The notes beneath the pieces are model-generated. The model saw only the letters and a list, made by a program, of their open reading frames with translations. It did no database searches and was not told the DNA's origin. The translations under genes and the position numbers were made by a program. A DNA stretch of 64,000 nt from Bacillus multifaciens (GTDB lineage Bacteria > Bacillota > Bacilli > Bacillales > Bacillaceae_G): the NCBI RefSeq assembly GCF_030756675.1, contig NZ_JAVBXD010000007.1:62001-126000 (forward strand), in the 5' to 3' direction. Shown one piece after another: positions 11,501 to 23,093 of this stretch (position 1 is its first letter; each line of letters begins with the position of its first letter).

Positions 11501-11585
11501 AATCATGAACAAGTAAAACGATTAGGAAGATCGACGAAATGGAACTCTTTCTGATCATGCCAACTTCCGGAAAAAAAGGTGGTGA

Positions 11586-12449
<864 letters not shown>

Positions 12450-12454
12450 AAATA

Positions 12455-12540
12455 AAAAGCGGAAGCGGACCGTTCTAGCCGCTGGAGCTGGATTGATAAA
12501 AAGCGGAAGCGATAGTCTTCATGCGAAATGAAATATAAAA
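12455..12540 (+). repeat. Intergenic repeat between atpG and atpD
   Basis: AAAAAGCGGAAGCGGACC with TTCTAGCCGCTGGAGCTGG, then a second start AAAAAGCGGAAGCG at about 12,498. The minus strand of 40,318-40,360 carries a clear relative (GGAAGCGAAGCC...TTCTAGCCATTGGAGCTGG). It is a dispersed intergenic repeat of Bacillaceae type. Confidence 0.55.
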
Positions 12541-12580
12541 AAATGAAAACCGACTGTTCGTGGAAAAGCCGGTAATTTAA

Positions 12581-13996
<1,416 letters not shown>

Positions 13997-14004
13997 GGCC
14001 TTAG

Positions 14005-14418
<414 letters not shown>

Positions 14419-14420
14419 AG

Positions 14421-14455
14421 AAAAGCCGTGAAGGGATGACCTTTGCGGCTTTTTT
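14421..14455 (+). terminator. Terminator of the ATP synthase operon
   Basis: AAAGCCGTGAAGG and CCTTTGCGGCTTT form a stem followed by a T run. Confidence 0.9.
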
Positions 14456-14475
14456 GCATTTATATATAAATACAA

Positions 14476-14633
14476 AGTAACTACTCAGTTACTTTATGAA
14501 AAACCGACAGAAAAGCATTTTTTTAAATGGGTGAGAGGGACTGGTGATGCATAGGAGCGGTCAGGGCCTTTTCCTGCCATGTGCAAAGTTTAAAACAAAG
14601 AGAGAAAGCAAGTAGCGGTTCACTAAAGTAATA
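14476..14633 (+). repeat. bcr1-like repeat, copy 2
   Basis: It begins GTAACTACTCAGTTACTTTATG, continues with AAAAACCGACAGAAAAGC, GGTGAGAGGGACTGG, AGCGGTCAGGGCCTTTTCC, and ends near AAGCAAGTAGCGG. It is closest to the copy at 40,105, sharing the GTAACTACTCAGT left segment that the other three copies lack. Confidence 0.75.
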
Positions 14634-14646
14634 ACTTTGCATATAT

Positions 14647-16581
14647 TTACAAACGTGCTTTTGTATAAATTGAAAAGCCGTTTTTTCCTTTATTTTTCGT
14701 TTCATACATTGCCATATCAGCATGCTGTAGAAGTGACATAGCGTCGTCCCCTGCGTCTGGATATGTGGCAATCCCAATACTCGGTGTAATTTGTAACGTA
14801 TGATTTTCTAATTCAATTGGTTCGTTCATGATTTGTAAAATAGCGTTTGCGATCCTTTCAATTTCTGAAAGGGTTTCGTATTTTTCAATTAAAATGGTAA
14901 ATTCATCGCCTGCAAACCGGGCAACCATTCCGTTTTGTCCAACCGCATGTTGCAAGCGTTTTGCAACTTCAATTAAGAGAAAGTCTCCAGTTTTATGCCC
15001 ATGTGTATCATTAATAATTTTGAACCGATCTAAATCGAGAAACATAATAGCGAGTTTTATGTTTTCTTTCTTAGCGTGAAGAATGGCATGATTAAGTTGT
15101 TTTTCAAAGGCACGGCGATTGACGAGCTGTGTTAATGTATCGTGATACGCTAAGAAGCTAATTTGCTCTTGCTGTCGTTTTCCTTCTGTAATGTCCTTTA
15201 TCATTAAGTAAATACCTGTGATGCGTGCTTGCAATATGATGGGTACCACCGTTACATGTAAATAATAAATATCTCGGTTTTGATGATACGCTCTTATTTC
15301 TAAAGTTGTAGAGTGTCCCTCCTTCGCATAACGAAAAGCATGTATGGCTTTTTCTAAATCTTCCTCATATACGAGAGAGCGATAAGACTCATGTAACAGT
15401 GCATCTGTTTGATAACCAAGTAATATAATCCCCGCATTGTTTACATTAAAAAAATTCCCGTGCAAATCTAATGTAAAAATGGGATCTGGGTGATGTTCAT
15501 ACAATGATTTAAACATTTGTTGGCTTTTATATAATTCATTTGTTTGTTCCACTAAGTCTTCTGTACGCAGTTCAATTTGCTTTTCTAACTCTAAATTAAA
15601 CTGTTGTTGCTTTTGTAATAGCCGTTTATTTTGGTGCCTTACTAACATGTGACGAATAAGTACGAAGAAAAATGTTAAAAATACGCCTTTTTCCAAAATG
15701 GGAGAAAAGTTTTTTTCATGTAAGGTAAATAGAATTAATGCCGCAACTGCTAAATAAGGAAGTGATAATCGCACCTTTTCACCTATTTTAGGATGGAAAA
15801 AATGTTGTTCATTTTTGTTTTCTTCGTGCAGCAGGCAAGCGATTGCAACTAGTCCTAAGACGATTTGGAAGAAAGGTGTTATCGTGAACAAAGAATGGTC
15901 TGTCCGAAAATATTTAATATATCCATACATCGAATCAAGCAGTGCATATAAAATGAGTGAACCGCTTAGTAAAGCAACAACTACTCGAGAAACAAATGAT
16001 AAGGGCCGAAGTAATAAACGAATGCCCATGACTAAAAATAATAAATCTGTAATTGGATATACAAGCAATATAAATTTGTGAATGTTGGATATCGCATCTG
16101 GATGGACAGTATTTTTAAAAAATAGATAGTAATGTAAGGTAAATGCTGCTGTAACGATGATACAAATATCACATAACATAAAGATTTTTTCCCAATTTGT
16201 GCATTCATACATATTCTTATAGAAAAAAGCTAGCGTATAGAAAAGTAAAAATAATAAATAGAATAGATCTGAGGAATCTATAATTGCTTTGTAATTATGC
16301 AAAATGAGGTGTTGATACATAACGACCGTGTCACCAATAAAGTAAAGGAATGAGCCAATTGTTAAGAGCATCCAAAACGTATAGGCATGTCCTTCTTTAC
16401 GGGAAGTAGAATACAATAACGAGCCACATATAATCCCATTAAGAATGAAAGTTACGATACTCATTTGTAATTGAAATTGAAGTGAGTATTCATCCCATAT
16501 TTGCAAAGCTATATAATGAACCGCAATATAAATCAATAAAGAATATGTAAGAAAAAACAAATGGGTTTGTCTATTTTTCAC
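14647..16581 (-). CDS. Membrane PAS-GGDEF protein (probable diguanylate cyclase)
   Basis: A 644-residue protein. The first half has about nine hydrophobic segments, then a coiled-coil-like stretch, a PAS domain (about 350-465, with FKSLYEHHPDPIFTLD) and a GGDEF domain from about 480. The active-site loop reads RFAGDEF, so Gly1 is Ala (557-561); AGDEF variants are active in known cyclases. No RxxD inhibitory site is seen five residues upstream. There is no EAL domain. It would make cyclic di-GMP at the membrane in response to an unknown signal. GTG 16581 follows GGGGGA with nine-base spacing. It is a single gene, convergent with the atp operon across a bcr1-like repeat. Confidence 0.85.
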   Translation of the reverse strand: MKNRQTHLFFLTYSLLIYIAVHYIALQIWDEYSLQFQLQMSIVTFILNGIICGSLLYSTSRKEGHAYTFWMLLTIGSFLYFIGDTVVMYQHLILHNYKAIIDSSDLFYLLFLLFYTLAFFYKNMYECTNWEKIFMLCDICIIVTAAFTLHYYLFFKNTVHPDAISNIHKFILLVYPITDLLFLVMGIRLLLRPLSFVSRVVVALLSGSLILYALLDSMYGYIKYFRTDHSLFTITPFFQIVLGLVAIACLLHEENKNEQHFFHPKIGEKVRLSLPYLAVAALILFTLHEKNFSPILEKGVFLTFFFVLIRHMLVRHQNKRLLQKQQQFNLELEKQIELRTEDLVEQTNELYKSQQMFKSLYEHHPDPIFTLDLHGNFFNVNNAGIILLGYQTDALLHESYRSLVYEEDLEKAIHAFRYAKEGHSTTLEIRAYHQNRDIYYLHVTVVPIILQARITGIYLMIKDITEGKRQQEQISFLAYHDTLTQLVNRRAFEKQLNHAILHAKKENIKLAIMFLDLDRFKIINDTHGHKTGDFLLIEVAKRLQHAVGQNGMVARFAGDEFTILIEKYETLSEIERIANAILQIMNEPIELENHTLQITPSIGIATYPDAGDDAMSLLQHADMAMYETKNKGKNGFSIYTKARL

Positions 16582-16687
16582 AATAATAAGTCCCCCATGA
16601 AGTTAGATGACATGTTTCCTTTTTATTTATAGTATGTCGTTTTTTAAAAAGGAATAGTATTTTCAAAACATATTTGTTTAGACAATA

Positions 16688-16733
16688 CGAAAAGTCCGAT
16701 TCTTCTGTGGTGCAGAGAAATCGGACTTTTTTA
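16688..16733. terminator. Terminator between the GNAT gene and the GGDEF gene
   Basis: AAAAGTCCGATT and AATCGGACTTTT form a long stem. T tracts exist on both strands, and it ends the minus-strand GNAT gene. Confidence 0.8.
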
Positions 16734-16741
16734 ATATACAA

Positions 16742-17026
16742 TCAATATTTTGCTAAAACATCATGATAATCTGCATTACGTTCTATTTGGCTCTTTGCAA
16801 AAGGGCATAGGGGAATAATTACTTTTCCTTCTTCTCTAGCGAACTCGACGATCTTTTTCACTAATGCTTCTCCGACTCCTTGACCTCTGGGGTTGTCTGA
16901 AACAAATGTATGGTCTACGATAATTTTTTCTTTGCCAGTCGGAACATAATGTATTTCTGCTTCTTTTTTATTTTCTTCTCCTACATAAAAAGTGTTGGTA
17001 TCTTTTTTTATATCAAGCAATTTCAT
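16742..17026 (-). CDS. Small GNAT-like N-acetyltransferase (YjdJ type)
   Basis: A 94-residue protein of the short GNAT family (Acetyltransf_CG type). The acetyl-CoA motif is visible as VSDNPRGQGVGEALVKKIVEFAREEG near 43-68. The strongly conserved C-terminal PLCPFAKSQIERNADYHDVL is typical of the YjdJ group. ATG 17026 has AAAGGAGG upstream. The neighbour is a YjdI-like iron-sulfur protein; the two families also occur side by side as yjdI-yjdJ in E. coli. The substrate is unknown. Confidence 0.85.
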   Translation of the reverse strand: MKLLDIKKDTNTFYVGEENKKEAEIHYVPTGKEKIIVDHTFVSDNPRGQGVGEALVKKIVEFAREEGKVIIPLCPFAKSQIERNADYHDVLAKY

Positions 17027-17086
17027 ATGTCCTCCTTTTAAAAATTATGCCTTTCACATTTGCCTTAAGACTTCTTTTCGTATTTC

Positions 17087-17314
17087 TTATTTACAACTGT
17101 CTTTTCTTATATATTTCAATGCACCGCTTGGACATTGATCAATAGCTTTTGCAATTTCGTCAGCCTCTGCTCCATCAGCGTTCACCCACGGCTTTTTCTT
17201 TATATCAAAAACCTCTGGTAATCCTTTTACGCATTTTGCGGAATGTGCACATATTTCAGCGTTGAAAAAGACATCGATATCTTTCCCTGTATAACGTTTG
17301 TATTCATCATTCAT
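17087..17314 (-). CDS. Divergent 4Fe-4S mono-cluster protein (YjdI type)
   Basis: A 75-residue protein of the Fer4_19 family. It has EICAHSAKCVKGLPEVF (Cys near 22 and 28) and AIDQCPSGALKYI (Cys near 60); a fourth cysteine could be Cys74 near the C-terminus (DSCK). The family is thought to bind a single iron-sulfur cluster, with no known partner reaction. It lies 60 bases upstream of the GNAT gene in the same direction, probably one transcript. ATG 17314 follows AGGAGTGAG. Confidence 0.85.
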   Translation of the reverse strand: MNDEYKRYTGKDIDVFFNAEICAHSAKCVKGLPEVFDIKKKPWVNADGAEADEIAKAIDQCPSGALKYIRKDSCK

Positions 17315-17334
17315 AGAATCTCACTCCTGTCAGT

Positions 17335-17499
17335 TTACTTTTGAACTTTCCGAAGTAAATCTAAAAGTTGTTTTTTCTCTTCATGATTCAAATTGGAAAA
17401 TTGTGATGCTTGAAAGTGCTCTTGCATCATGTCACCTAATTCTTTCTTTTTTACATTGAATTTATGACTAAACTGATAGAATGTAAATATTGGGATTGT
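17335..17499 (-). pseudogene. C-terminal gene fragment, possibly from a MarR-like regulator
   Basis: An open minus-strand frame of 54 codons ends at TAA 17337-17335 and has no start codon or ribosome site. It is closed upstream by TAA at 17502. It reads FTFYQFSHKFNVKKKELGD and later HFQASQFSNLNHEEKKQLLD, a charged helical tail like the end of MarR-family proteins. A bcr1-like repeat begins about 40 bases upstream, so the 5' part of the gene has been lost. The family call is a guess from the tail. Confidence 0.4.
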
Positions 17500-17536
17500 T
17501 TACCATTACATTTTATGATGATATATAATTCCAAAT

Positions 17537-17694
17537 TAAAAAACCGACATAAAAACTCTTTTCTTTTTAGGTGGGCGAGAGCGTCTGGCCATGCGTAGAA
17601 GTGGTCAGTTCCTTTTTTTTTCACATGGGATATTCAAACAAAGGGAGTAAGAAAGTAGCAGAATCTTTGTTTTTGCATAGCCGTAATCTATATG
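17537..17694 (+). repeat. bcr1-like repeat, copy 3
   Basis: AAAAAACCGACATAAAAACTC, GGTGGGCGAGAGCGTCTGG, AGAAGTGGTCAG, then a diverged C/T-rich segment, AAACAAAGGGAGTAAGAAAG and TTGCATAGCCGTAATCTATATG. It fills most of the 430-base gap upstream of the LtrA gene. Confidence 0.75.
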
Positions 17695-17744
17695 TCAAAA
17701 AGGATTTATATATACCTTATCAGGTGTGAAAAGGAGTGTTAAAA

Positions 17745-18836
17745 ATGGAGGAGAAAAAAGTAACGTGGTTAGAACTTTTTTATGACTTGTTATTTGTAGC
17801 AGCGGTCTCAACTGCTACTAAGGTTTTAATTCATGTTGAAAACGGATATATTCACCCAGAATATTTCTTGAAATTTGTTCTCATATTTATCCCGATATGG
17901 TGGTCTTGGACTGGACAAACACTGTTCACGAATCGGTTTGGGCAAGATATTTTGCATCAACGTATGTTTATGATTTTTCAAATGTTGTTTGTTCTCATTA
18001 TGATATCCAGTTTATCGGTGGATTTTGATCAATACTATTTGTCGTTTCTGATTGGCTATATTGGATTAAGAGCATTAACGGCGATTCAATATCTTGTTGT
18101 TCAGAAGTTAGAAGTAGGGAATAGAAAAAAAACGGCTCATTTTTTAGGAACACGTTTTTGGATTGGAATTATTATTTCGTGTTTCTCCATCTTTTTTGAT
18201 TCATGGATTCGATATGCCGTGTTATATGCAGGAATTATTGTTGATATCATTGTGCCTTTTTTCGGACGCAAGTATTTGGTGAAATCTCCGACCAACACGG
18301 CTCATTTATTAGAGCGTTTTGCTTTATTAACATTAATTTTGTTTGGAGAATCGGTCGTCAGCACCCTTTCAGTATTGCAGCCGCAAAAAGGAGATTGGGA
18401 TTCGATTTTATTCTCAATTATTTCATTCATCCTTATCATTTCCATGTGGTGGCAGTATTTTGATAATGTAGAAAAGAAAGTAGACAAATCAATCCAAACA
18501 GCCGGTCAAACGATTATTTACGGTCATTTGTTTATTCTCATGTCGCTTAGCATGATTGCGGCTTCTATTGAACTACTATTTTTACAAGAGGTTCGTTATT
18601 CATTCATCCTCTATTTTGTATTCGGTTCAGTCTTACTTTATTTCATTGCAACTTCTATCGTTTTTCATCAATACAGATATGAACAACACCGCTTAACATA
18701 CTCTCATTTAGGGTTATTTTTAGGGATTCTAGCAATCTTTTTCATTATTGATTTGATTGTGGTAGTTCCAAGTATTGTCATAATGGGGCAATTAGCTATA
18801 TTTTTCATTGTCTATGCTAAATTGACAACTACGTGA
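17745..18836 (+). CDS. Low-temperature requirement protein A (LtrA) family membrane protein
   Basis: A 363-residue protein with about ten membrane helices. The family opening VTWLELFYDLLFVAAVS is clear, as is the central LLERFALLTLILFGESVVS motif. LtrA was first linked to growth of Listeria at low temperature; its molecular activity is unknown. ATG 17745 has AAGGAG eight bases upstream; the GTG at 17736 lies inside that site. It stands alone, behind a bcr1-like repeat. Confidence 0.85.
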   Translation: MEEKKVTWLELFYDLLFVAAVSTATKVLIHVENGYIHPEYFLKFVLIFIPIWWSWTGQTLFTNRFGQDILHQRMFMIFQMLFVLIMISSLSVDFDQYYLSFLIGYIGLRALTAIQYLVVQKLEVGNRKKTAHFLGTRFWIGIIISCFSIFFDSWIRYAVLYAGIIVDIIVPFFGRKYLVKSPTNTAHLLERFALLTLILFGESVVSTLSVLQPQKGDWDSILFSIISFILIISMWWQYFDNVEKKVDKSIQTAGQTIIYGHLFILMSLSMIAASIELLFLQEVRYSFILYFVFGSVLLYFIATSIVFHQYRYEQHRLTYSHLGLFLGILAIFFIIDLIVVVPSIVIMGQLAIFFIVYAKLTTT

Positions 18837-19010
18837 ATAGTAATGTAAAGAGAAACCTTGATTTCCACTGTAGCATAGAAAAATAACTAACCGAAAACTG
18901 TATTAAACAAAGTGGATAAAGAAAGATAGTTTCAACATAAATATAGGGGTATAATGAAATAAATGGTATATAGATATAATAGTATCATTTAGAGGATTAG
19001 GAGGTTATAT

Positions 19011-19664
19011 ATGATCAGTCAATTAAAAAAAGAAGCACTTGATGCATTAAGAGGAAGATGGGGATTAGCGGTAGGAGCGACTTTATTAATCGGAATTCTT
19101 ATTGGTGCTGTGACGTTAGCAACTACAGGTATCTTCTCAATGTTTTGGGGATGGAAAGAGGCGCGGGATTCTATTACAGTAGATATTGTGGCGATGCTTA
19201 TTATCGGTCCGTTAACGCTTGGTGCTTATTATCTTGTTTTAAACGCAGTTCGTGGGACAGAGGTTCGTATCGGTCATATATTTAAATGGTTCAGCGATGG
19301 AAATCAGTTTATTAAATCATTTTTAACATACTTATTAATGTATGTGTACCTTATTTTATGGACATTACTTCTTATTATTCCAGGAATTATAAAATCATTT
19401 TCTTATTCCATGACGTATTTTGTTTTAAATGATCACCCAGAGTATACAGCGAATCAAGCAATTACTGAAAGTCGCCGTATGATGGATGGTCATAAAATGG
19501 ACTACTTCTTATTATGTTTAAGTTTTCTAGGTTGGTTTATATTAAGTGTCGTTACTTTAGGAATTGGTTTCTTATGGTTAACTCCATATTTTTACACGAC
19601 ATCTGCAGCGTTTTATGAGGAAATTTCAAAGAAATATTATAAAAAAGAAGATATTACTATTTAA
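19011..19664 (+). CDS. DUF975 family integral membrane protein
   Basis: A 217-residue protein with five or six hydrophobic segments. The N-terminal LKKEALDALRGRWGLAVGATLLI and the SMTYFVLNDHPEYTANQAITESRRMMDGHK block are the DUF975 hallmarks. Function is unknown. ATG 19011 follows AGGAGG, and a TATAAT-like box lies about 35 bases upstream. Two hairpin terminators follow before the nuo operon. Confidence 0.85.
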   Translation: MISQLKKEALDALRGRWGLAVGATLLIGILIGAVTLATTGIFSMFWGWKEARDSITVDIVAMLIIGPLTLGAYYLVLNAVRGTEVRIGHIFKWFSDGNQFIKSFLTYLLMYVYLILWTLLLIIPGIIKSFSYSMTYFVLNDHPEYTANQAITESRRMMDGHKMDYFLLCLSFLGWFILSVVTLGIGFLWLTPYFYTTSAAFYEEISKKYYKKEDITI

Positions 19665-19669
19665 AAAAC

Positions 19670-19705
19670 GACTAGCATGAAATGAATCATTCATGCTAGT
19701 TTTTA
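19670..19705 (+). terminator. Terminator after the DUF975 gene
   Basis: ACTAGCATGAA (19671-19681) pairs perfectly with TTCATGCTAGT (19690-19700), followed by T5. Confidence 0.9.
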
Positions 19706-19735
19706 TGAGAATAAAATTAGTTTCAATTACTGTAC

Positions 19736-19790
19736 ACCAAGTAATATAAGGGGAAGTCTTCCTCTAGTTACTTGGTTTTTCTTTTTTTCC
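19736..19790 (+). terminator. Second hairpin terminator before the nuo operon
   Basis: ACCAAGTAA (19736-19744) pairs perfectly with TTACTTGGT (19768-19776), with an inner AGGGGAAG/CTTCCTCT stem and a long T-rich tail. Confidence 0.75.
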
Positions 19791-19796
19791 AATGTA

Positions 19797-19826
19797 TCGA
19801 CATTAGAATTTGAAATTTGCTATAAT
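19797..19826 (+). promoter_or_regulatory. Promoter of the nuo operon
   Basis: TCGACA (19797-19802), an 18-base spacer and TATAAT (19821-19826) with an upstream TGC that makes an extended -10. It lies 107 bases before nuoA. Confidence 0.6.
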
Positions 19827-19933
19827 ATCTATAATTGCATTATTTAGAAAAATTAAAAAATAATAAATAATGCAAATGAATCATAACTTGTACTGAGTAA
19901 GCTTGTTTTTATGAGGGGGGAGAGGGTTTCACA

Positions 19934-20302
19934 ATGGTAAATGTATATGAAAATAGTTATATGATTGTCGGTATTTTTTTGCTATTAGGTATATTGTTGC
20001 CGGTTGTCGCACTCACCTTGGGGAAATTGCTACGTCCACATAAACCAAGTGCAGCGAAGAAAACAACATATGAAAGTGGAATTGAGCCGTTTCATGATGC
20101 AAACGTCCGCTTCCATGCCCGCTATTATATTTTTGCATTGCTTTTTGTCATCTTTGATGTGGAAACTGTGTTTTTATATCCGTGGGCGGTAGCGTATGAC
20201 AAACTGGGGTTATTTGCATTAGTGGAAATGCTCATTTTTGTTATTATGCTACTCATTGGTCTTGCATATGCTTGGAAAAAGAAGGTGTTACAATGGCTAT
20301 AA
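19934..20302 (+). CDS. nuoA: NADH dehydrogenase-like complex I subunit A
   Basis: A 122-residue subunit with three membrane helices. The conserved loop [21 protein letters not shown] (split here between 44 and 65) and the [12 protein letters not shown] motif are present. It is part of the membrane arm near the quinone site. ATG 19934 follows a purine-rich GGGGGGAGAGGG. It overlaps nuoB by ten bases. Confidence 0.95.
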   Translation: MVNVYENSYMIVGIFLLLGILLPVVALTLGKLLRPHKPSAAKKTTYESGIEPFHDANVRFHARYYIFALLFVIFDVETVFLYPWAVAYDKLGLFALVEMLIFVIMLLIGLAYAWKKKVLQWL

Positions 20303-20811
20303 ATTTTGAAGATATTCATCCACAGGAACGTGCTGAGTTAGAAAGAAATATATTTTTTACGACGCTTGAGCAAGTAAAAGGGTGGGCACGCAGTAATTCA
20401 TTATGGCCAATGACATTTGGATTGGCGTGCTGTGCCATTGAGATGATGGGAGTCGGTTCTTCGCATTATGATCTAGATCGATTTGGCTCGTTTTTCCGTA
20501 CATCTCCGCGTCAATCGGATGTCATGATTGTATCTGGAACGGTAACGAAGAAAATGGCCCCAATTGTGCGGCGCTTATATGATCAGATGCCAGAACCGAA
20601 TTGGGTCATTGCCATGGGATCTTGTGCAACGGCGGGTGGACCGTACGTAAATTCATATGCCGTTGTAAAAGGGGTAGATCAAATCGTGCCGGTGGATGTA
20701 TACATTCCTGGTTGTCCGCCGAATCCAGCAGCTTTAATTTACGGGATTAATAAATTAAAAGAAAAGATTCGTTACGAAGCAAAGACAGGAAAGCAGGTGA
20801 CGAATAAATGA
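20293..20811 (+). CDS. nuoB: Complex I subunit B (cluster N2)
   Basis: A 172-residue peripheral subunit that carries the terminal 4Fe-4S cluster N2. The tandem cysteines in [10 protein letters not shown], the third in MGSCATAGG and the fourth in PGCPPNP are all visible. ATG 20293 is the start; it overlaps nuoA by ten bases and the previous codons belong to nuoA sequence. It overlaps nuoC by four bases. Confidence 0.95.
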   Translation: MAINFEDIHPQERAELERNIFFTTLEQVKGWARSNSLWPMTFGLACCAIEMMGVGSSHYDLDRFGSFFRTSPRQSDVMIVSGTVTKKMAPIVRRLYDQMPEPNWVIAMGSCATAGGPYVNSYAVVKGVDQIVPVDVYIPGCPPNPAALIYGINKLKEKIRYEAKTGKQVTNK

Positions 20812-21989
20812 GCGATCAAGATAAAAATATAGATGATCTGAAAAAAGAAGCAGCAAGACGTGCAAAGGAAGAAGCAAAAAAGCGGCTCGCGGCACGTCAG
20901 GAAAATGAGGTTCATCATGTAGAAGAAAAAGAGAAAGCGCTATCAAATGAGAGTGAAATAGATATAGCAGAAGCAAAGCGCCGCGCAGCAGAGGAAGCAA
21001 AGGCGGCCGCGTTAGCGAAGCAGAAAGAAAAGGAAAACGCAGATGGACCGGAAGAGAGTGAGAAAGAAAAAGCAATCGCAGCTGCGAAGGCAAAAGCAGC
21101 TGCAGCAGCAAAAGCAAAGGCGGCCGCGTTAGCGAAGCAGAAAGAAAAGGAGAACGCAACTGACCCGGAAGAGAGTGAGAAAGAAAAAGCAATCGCAGCT
21201 GCGAAGGCAAAAGCAGCTGCAGCAGCGAAAGCAAAGGCGGCCGCATTAGCGAAGCAGAAAGAAAAGGAGAACGCAACTGACCCGGAAGAGAGTGAGAAAG
21301 AAAAAGCAATCGCAGCTGCGAAGGCAAAAGCGGCCGCAGCAGCAAAAGCAAAGGCGGCCGCGTTAGCGAAACAGAAAGCATCAGAAGGCGGAAGTATAGA
21401 CGCTGAGAAAGAAAAAGCAATTGCGATTGCAAAAGCGAAAGCAGCAGCTGCAGCAAAGGCCCGGGCTGCTGGAGGAAAGAAAGAGGAAGAAGTGAAAGTA
21501 GAACAACCTTCGCAAAATCAGCCACATTTAGATGCGTATGTTCAGGCAGTTACAGCAAAACTTGGCGAAGGTGTGCTAGAAGATTTCTATATTAATAGGT
21601 TGTCTAAAGATGTTCCAACGCTCGTCGTGAAAGTAGAGCATTACTACGAAGTGATGGAGCTTTTAAAGAAAGATCCTGAATTGGTATTTAATTATATGTC
21701 AGAATTACATGCAACAGATTTTGCTACGCATATGGAAGTGTATGTGCATTTATTTTCATACGGCAAGAAGCAATCTGTAGCGGTGAAAGTAAAACTTGAC
21801 CGGGACGAGCCGAGGGTGTCTTCCATTGTACCGCTTTGGAAAGGGGCAGATTGGCCGGAGCGCGAGGCGTATGATTTGCTTGGCGTTGTGTTTGAAGGGC
21901 ATCCAAATTTAAAGCGGATTTTGATGCCAGACGATTGGATTGGTCATCCGCTGCGAAAAGATTATGAGCCTTTTGATGCGGGGGTGTAA
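20808..21989 (+). CDS. nuoC: Complex I subunit C with a long K/A/E repeat extension
   Basis: A 393-residue protein. Only residues from about 240 match the usual 30 kDa subunit ([15 protein letters not shown] to the signature [20 protein letters not shown]). The first 230 residues are lysine-, alanine- and glutamate-rich, probably helical, and include three near-perfect 39-residue repeats (83-121, 122-160, 161-199) plus a partial fourth. Subunit C helps form the quinone-reducing peripheral arm. Length is more than twice the family norm. The repeat DNA is 117 bp per unit and so may vary in number between strains. The long minus-strand open frame here is only a shadow of the repeats. Confidence 0.92.
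   Translation: MSDQDKNIDDLKKEAARRAKEEAKKRLAARQENEVHHVEEKEKALSNESEIDIAEAKRRAAEEAKAAALAKQKEKENADGPEESEKEKAIAAAKAKAAAAAKAKAAALAKQKEKENATDPEESEKEKAIAAAKAKAAAAAKAKAAALAKQKEKENATDPEESEKEKAIAAAKAKAAAAAKAKAAALAKQKASEGGSIDAEKEKAIAIAKAKAAAAAKARAAGGKKEEEVKVEQPSQNQPHLDAYVQAVTAKLGEGVLEDFYINRLSKDVPTLVVKVEHYYEVMELLKKDPELVFNYMSELHATDFATHMEVYVHLFSYGKKQSVAVKVKLDRDEPRVSSIVPLWKGADWPEREAYDLLGVVFEGHPNLKRILMPDDWIGHPLRKDYEPFDAGV
21054..21404 (+). repeat. 117 bp tandem repeat inside nuoC (three units)
   Basis: Units start at 21,054, 21,171 and 21,288 and encode [17 protein letters not shown] followed by [18 protein letters not shown]. The units are almost identical at the DNA level, including silent positions, which points to recent duplication. 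Confidence 0.9.
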
Positions 21990-21992
21990 AAC

Positions 21993-23093
21993 ATGATTCG
22001 TACAGAAGAAATGCTTTTAAATGTAGGGCCGCAGCACCCGAGTACGCACGGTGTATTTCGGCTCGTTATTAAAATTGATGGGGAAATTATTAAAGAAGCT
22101 ACGCCTGTTATTGGTTATTTGCACCGCGGCACAGAGAAAATTGCGGAAAGTTTGCAGTATACGCAAATTATCCCGTACACAGACCGAATGGATTATTTAG
22201 CAGCTATGACAAATAACTACGTCATCTGTCACGCAGTGGAGACGATGATGGGGCTGGAAATACCGGAGCGCGCTGAATATTTACGCATACTTGCAATGGA
22301 GCTTGGGCGCGTGGCGAGTCACCTTGTTTGGTGGGGAACCAATTTGCTTGATATTGGAGCGGTCAGTCCGTTTCTATATGCATTTCGCGAACGCGAGATG
22401 ATTATTAACCTACTAAATGAATTATGCGGAGCGCGTTTAACGTTTAATTATATGCGCGTTGGCGGGGTGAAGTGGGATGCGCCGGATGGCTGGATTGAAA
22501 AGGTGCAGGGGTTTGTTCCTTATATGAGAGAGCAGTTAGAGGGGTATCACGACCTTGTGAGCGGCAATGAAATTTTCTTAAACCGCGTAAAGGAAGTCGG
22601 TATTTACTCGGCAGAAGATGCCTTGCAATATTCGTTAAGCGGAGCAAACTTGCGCTGCACGGGTGTGAAATGGGATCTTCGGAAAGATGAGCCGTACTCT
22701 ATTTATGACCGTTTTGATTTCGATGTTCCTGTCGGTAAGGTCGGGGATGCTTGGGATCGTTACGTTTGCCGAATGGAGGAAATTGAAGAGTCGCTGAAAA
22801 TTATTGAACAAGCGGTAGAGCAGTTTCCGAAAGAAGGAGCAATTTTAGCGAAGGTGCCAAAGATAATTAAACCACCAAAAGGTGAAGCATTCGTGCGAAT
22901 TGAGTCACCGCGCGGCGAGATTGGCTGTTACATTGCAAGTGATGGAAAGAAAGAGCCGTATCGCTTAAAGTTCCGCCGCCCATCTTTTTATAATCTGCAA
23001 ATTTTACCGCATATCTTGAAAGGCGAGAATATCGCAAACTTAATTACAATTTTAGGTGGCATTGATATTGTACTTGGGGAGGTTGATGGGTGA
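21993..23093 (+). CDS. nuoD: Complex I subunit D (49 kDa)
   Basis: A 366-residue subunit related to the large subunit of NiFe hydrogenases but without the metal cysteines. The opening LNVGPQHPSTHGVFRLV and the histidine motif GYLHRGTEKIAE line the quinone pocket, and RRPSFYNLQ and the C-terminal GGIDIVLGEVDG are typical. ATG 21993 is four bases after nuoC. Its stop overlaps the nuoH start. Confidence 0.95.
   Translation: MIRTEEMLLNVGPQHPSTHGVFRLVIKIDGEIIKEATPVIGYLHRGTEKIAESLQYTQIIPYTDRMDYLAAMTNNYVICHAVETMMGLEIPERAEYLRILAMELGRVASHLVWWGTNLLDIGAVSPFLYAFREREMIINLLNELCGARLTFNYMRVGGVKWDAPDGWIEKVQGFVPYMREQLEGYHDLVSGNEIFLNRVKEVGIYSAEDALQYSLSGANLRCTGVKWDLRKDEPYSIYDRFDFDVPVGKVGDAWDRYVCRMEEIEESLKIIEQAVEQFPKEGAILAKVPKIIKPPKGEAFVRIESPRGEIGCYIASDGKKEPYRLKFRRPSFYNLQILPHILKGENIANLITILGGIDIVLGEVDG

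Noticed and set aside
20755-21525. 256-residue minus-strand open frame opposite nuoC
   Set aside because: It is a leucine/serine-rich shadow of the K/A/E repeat region; it has no start signals and no protein-like composition.
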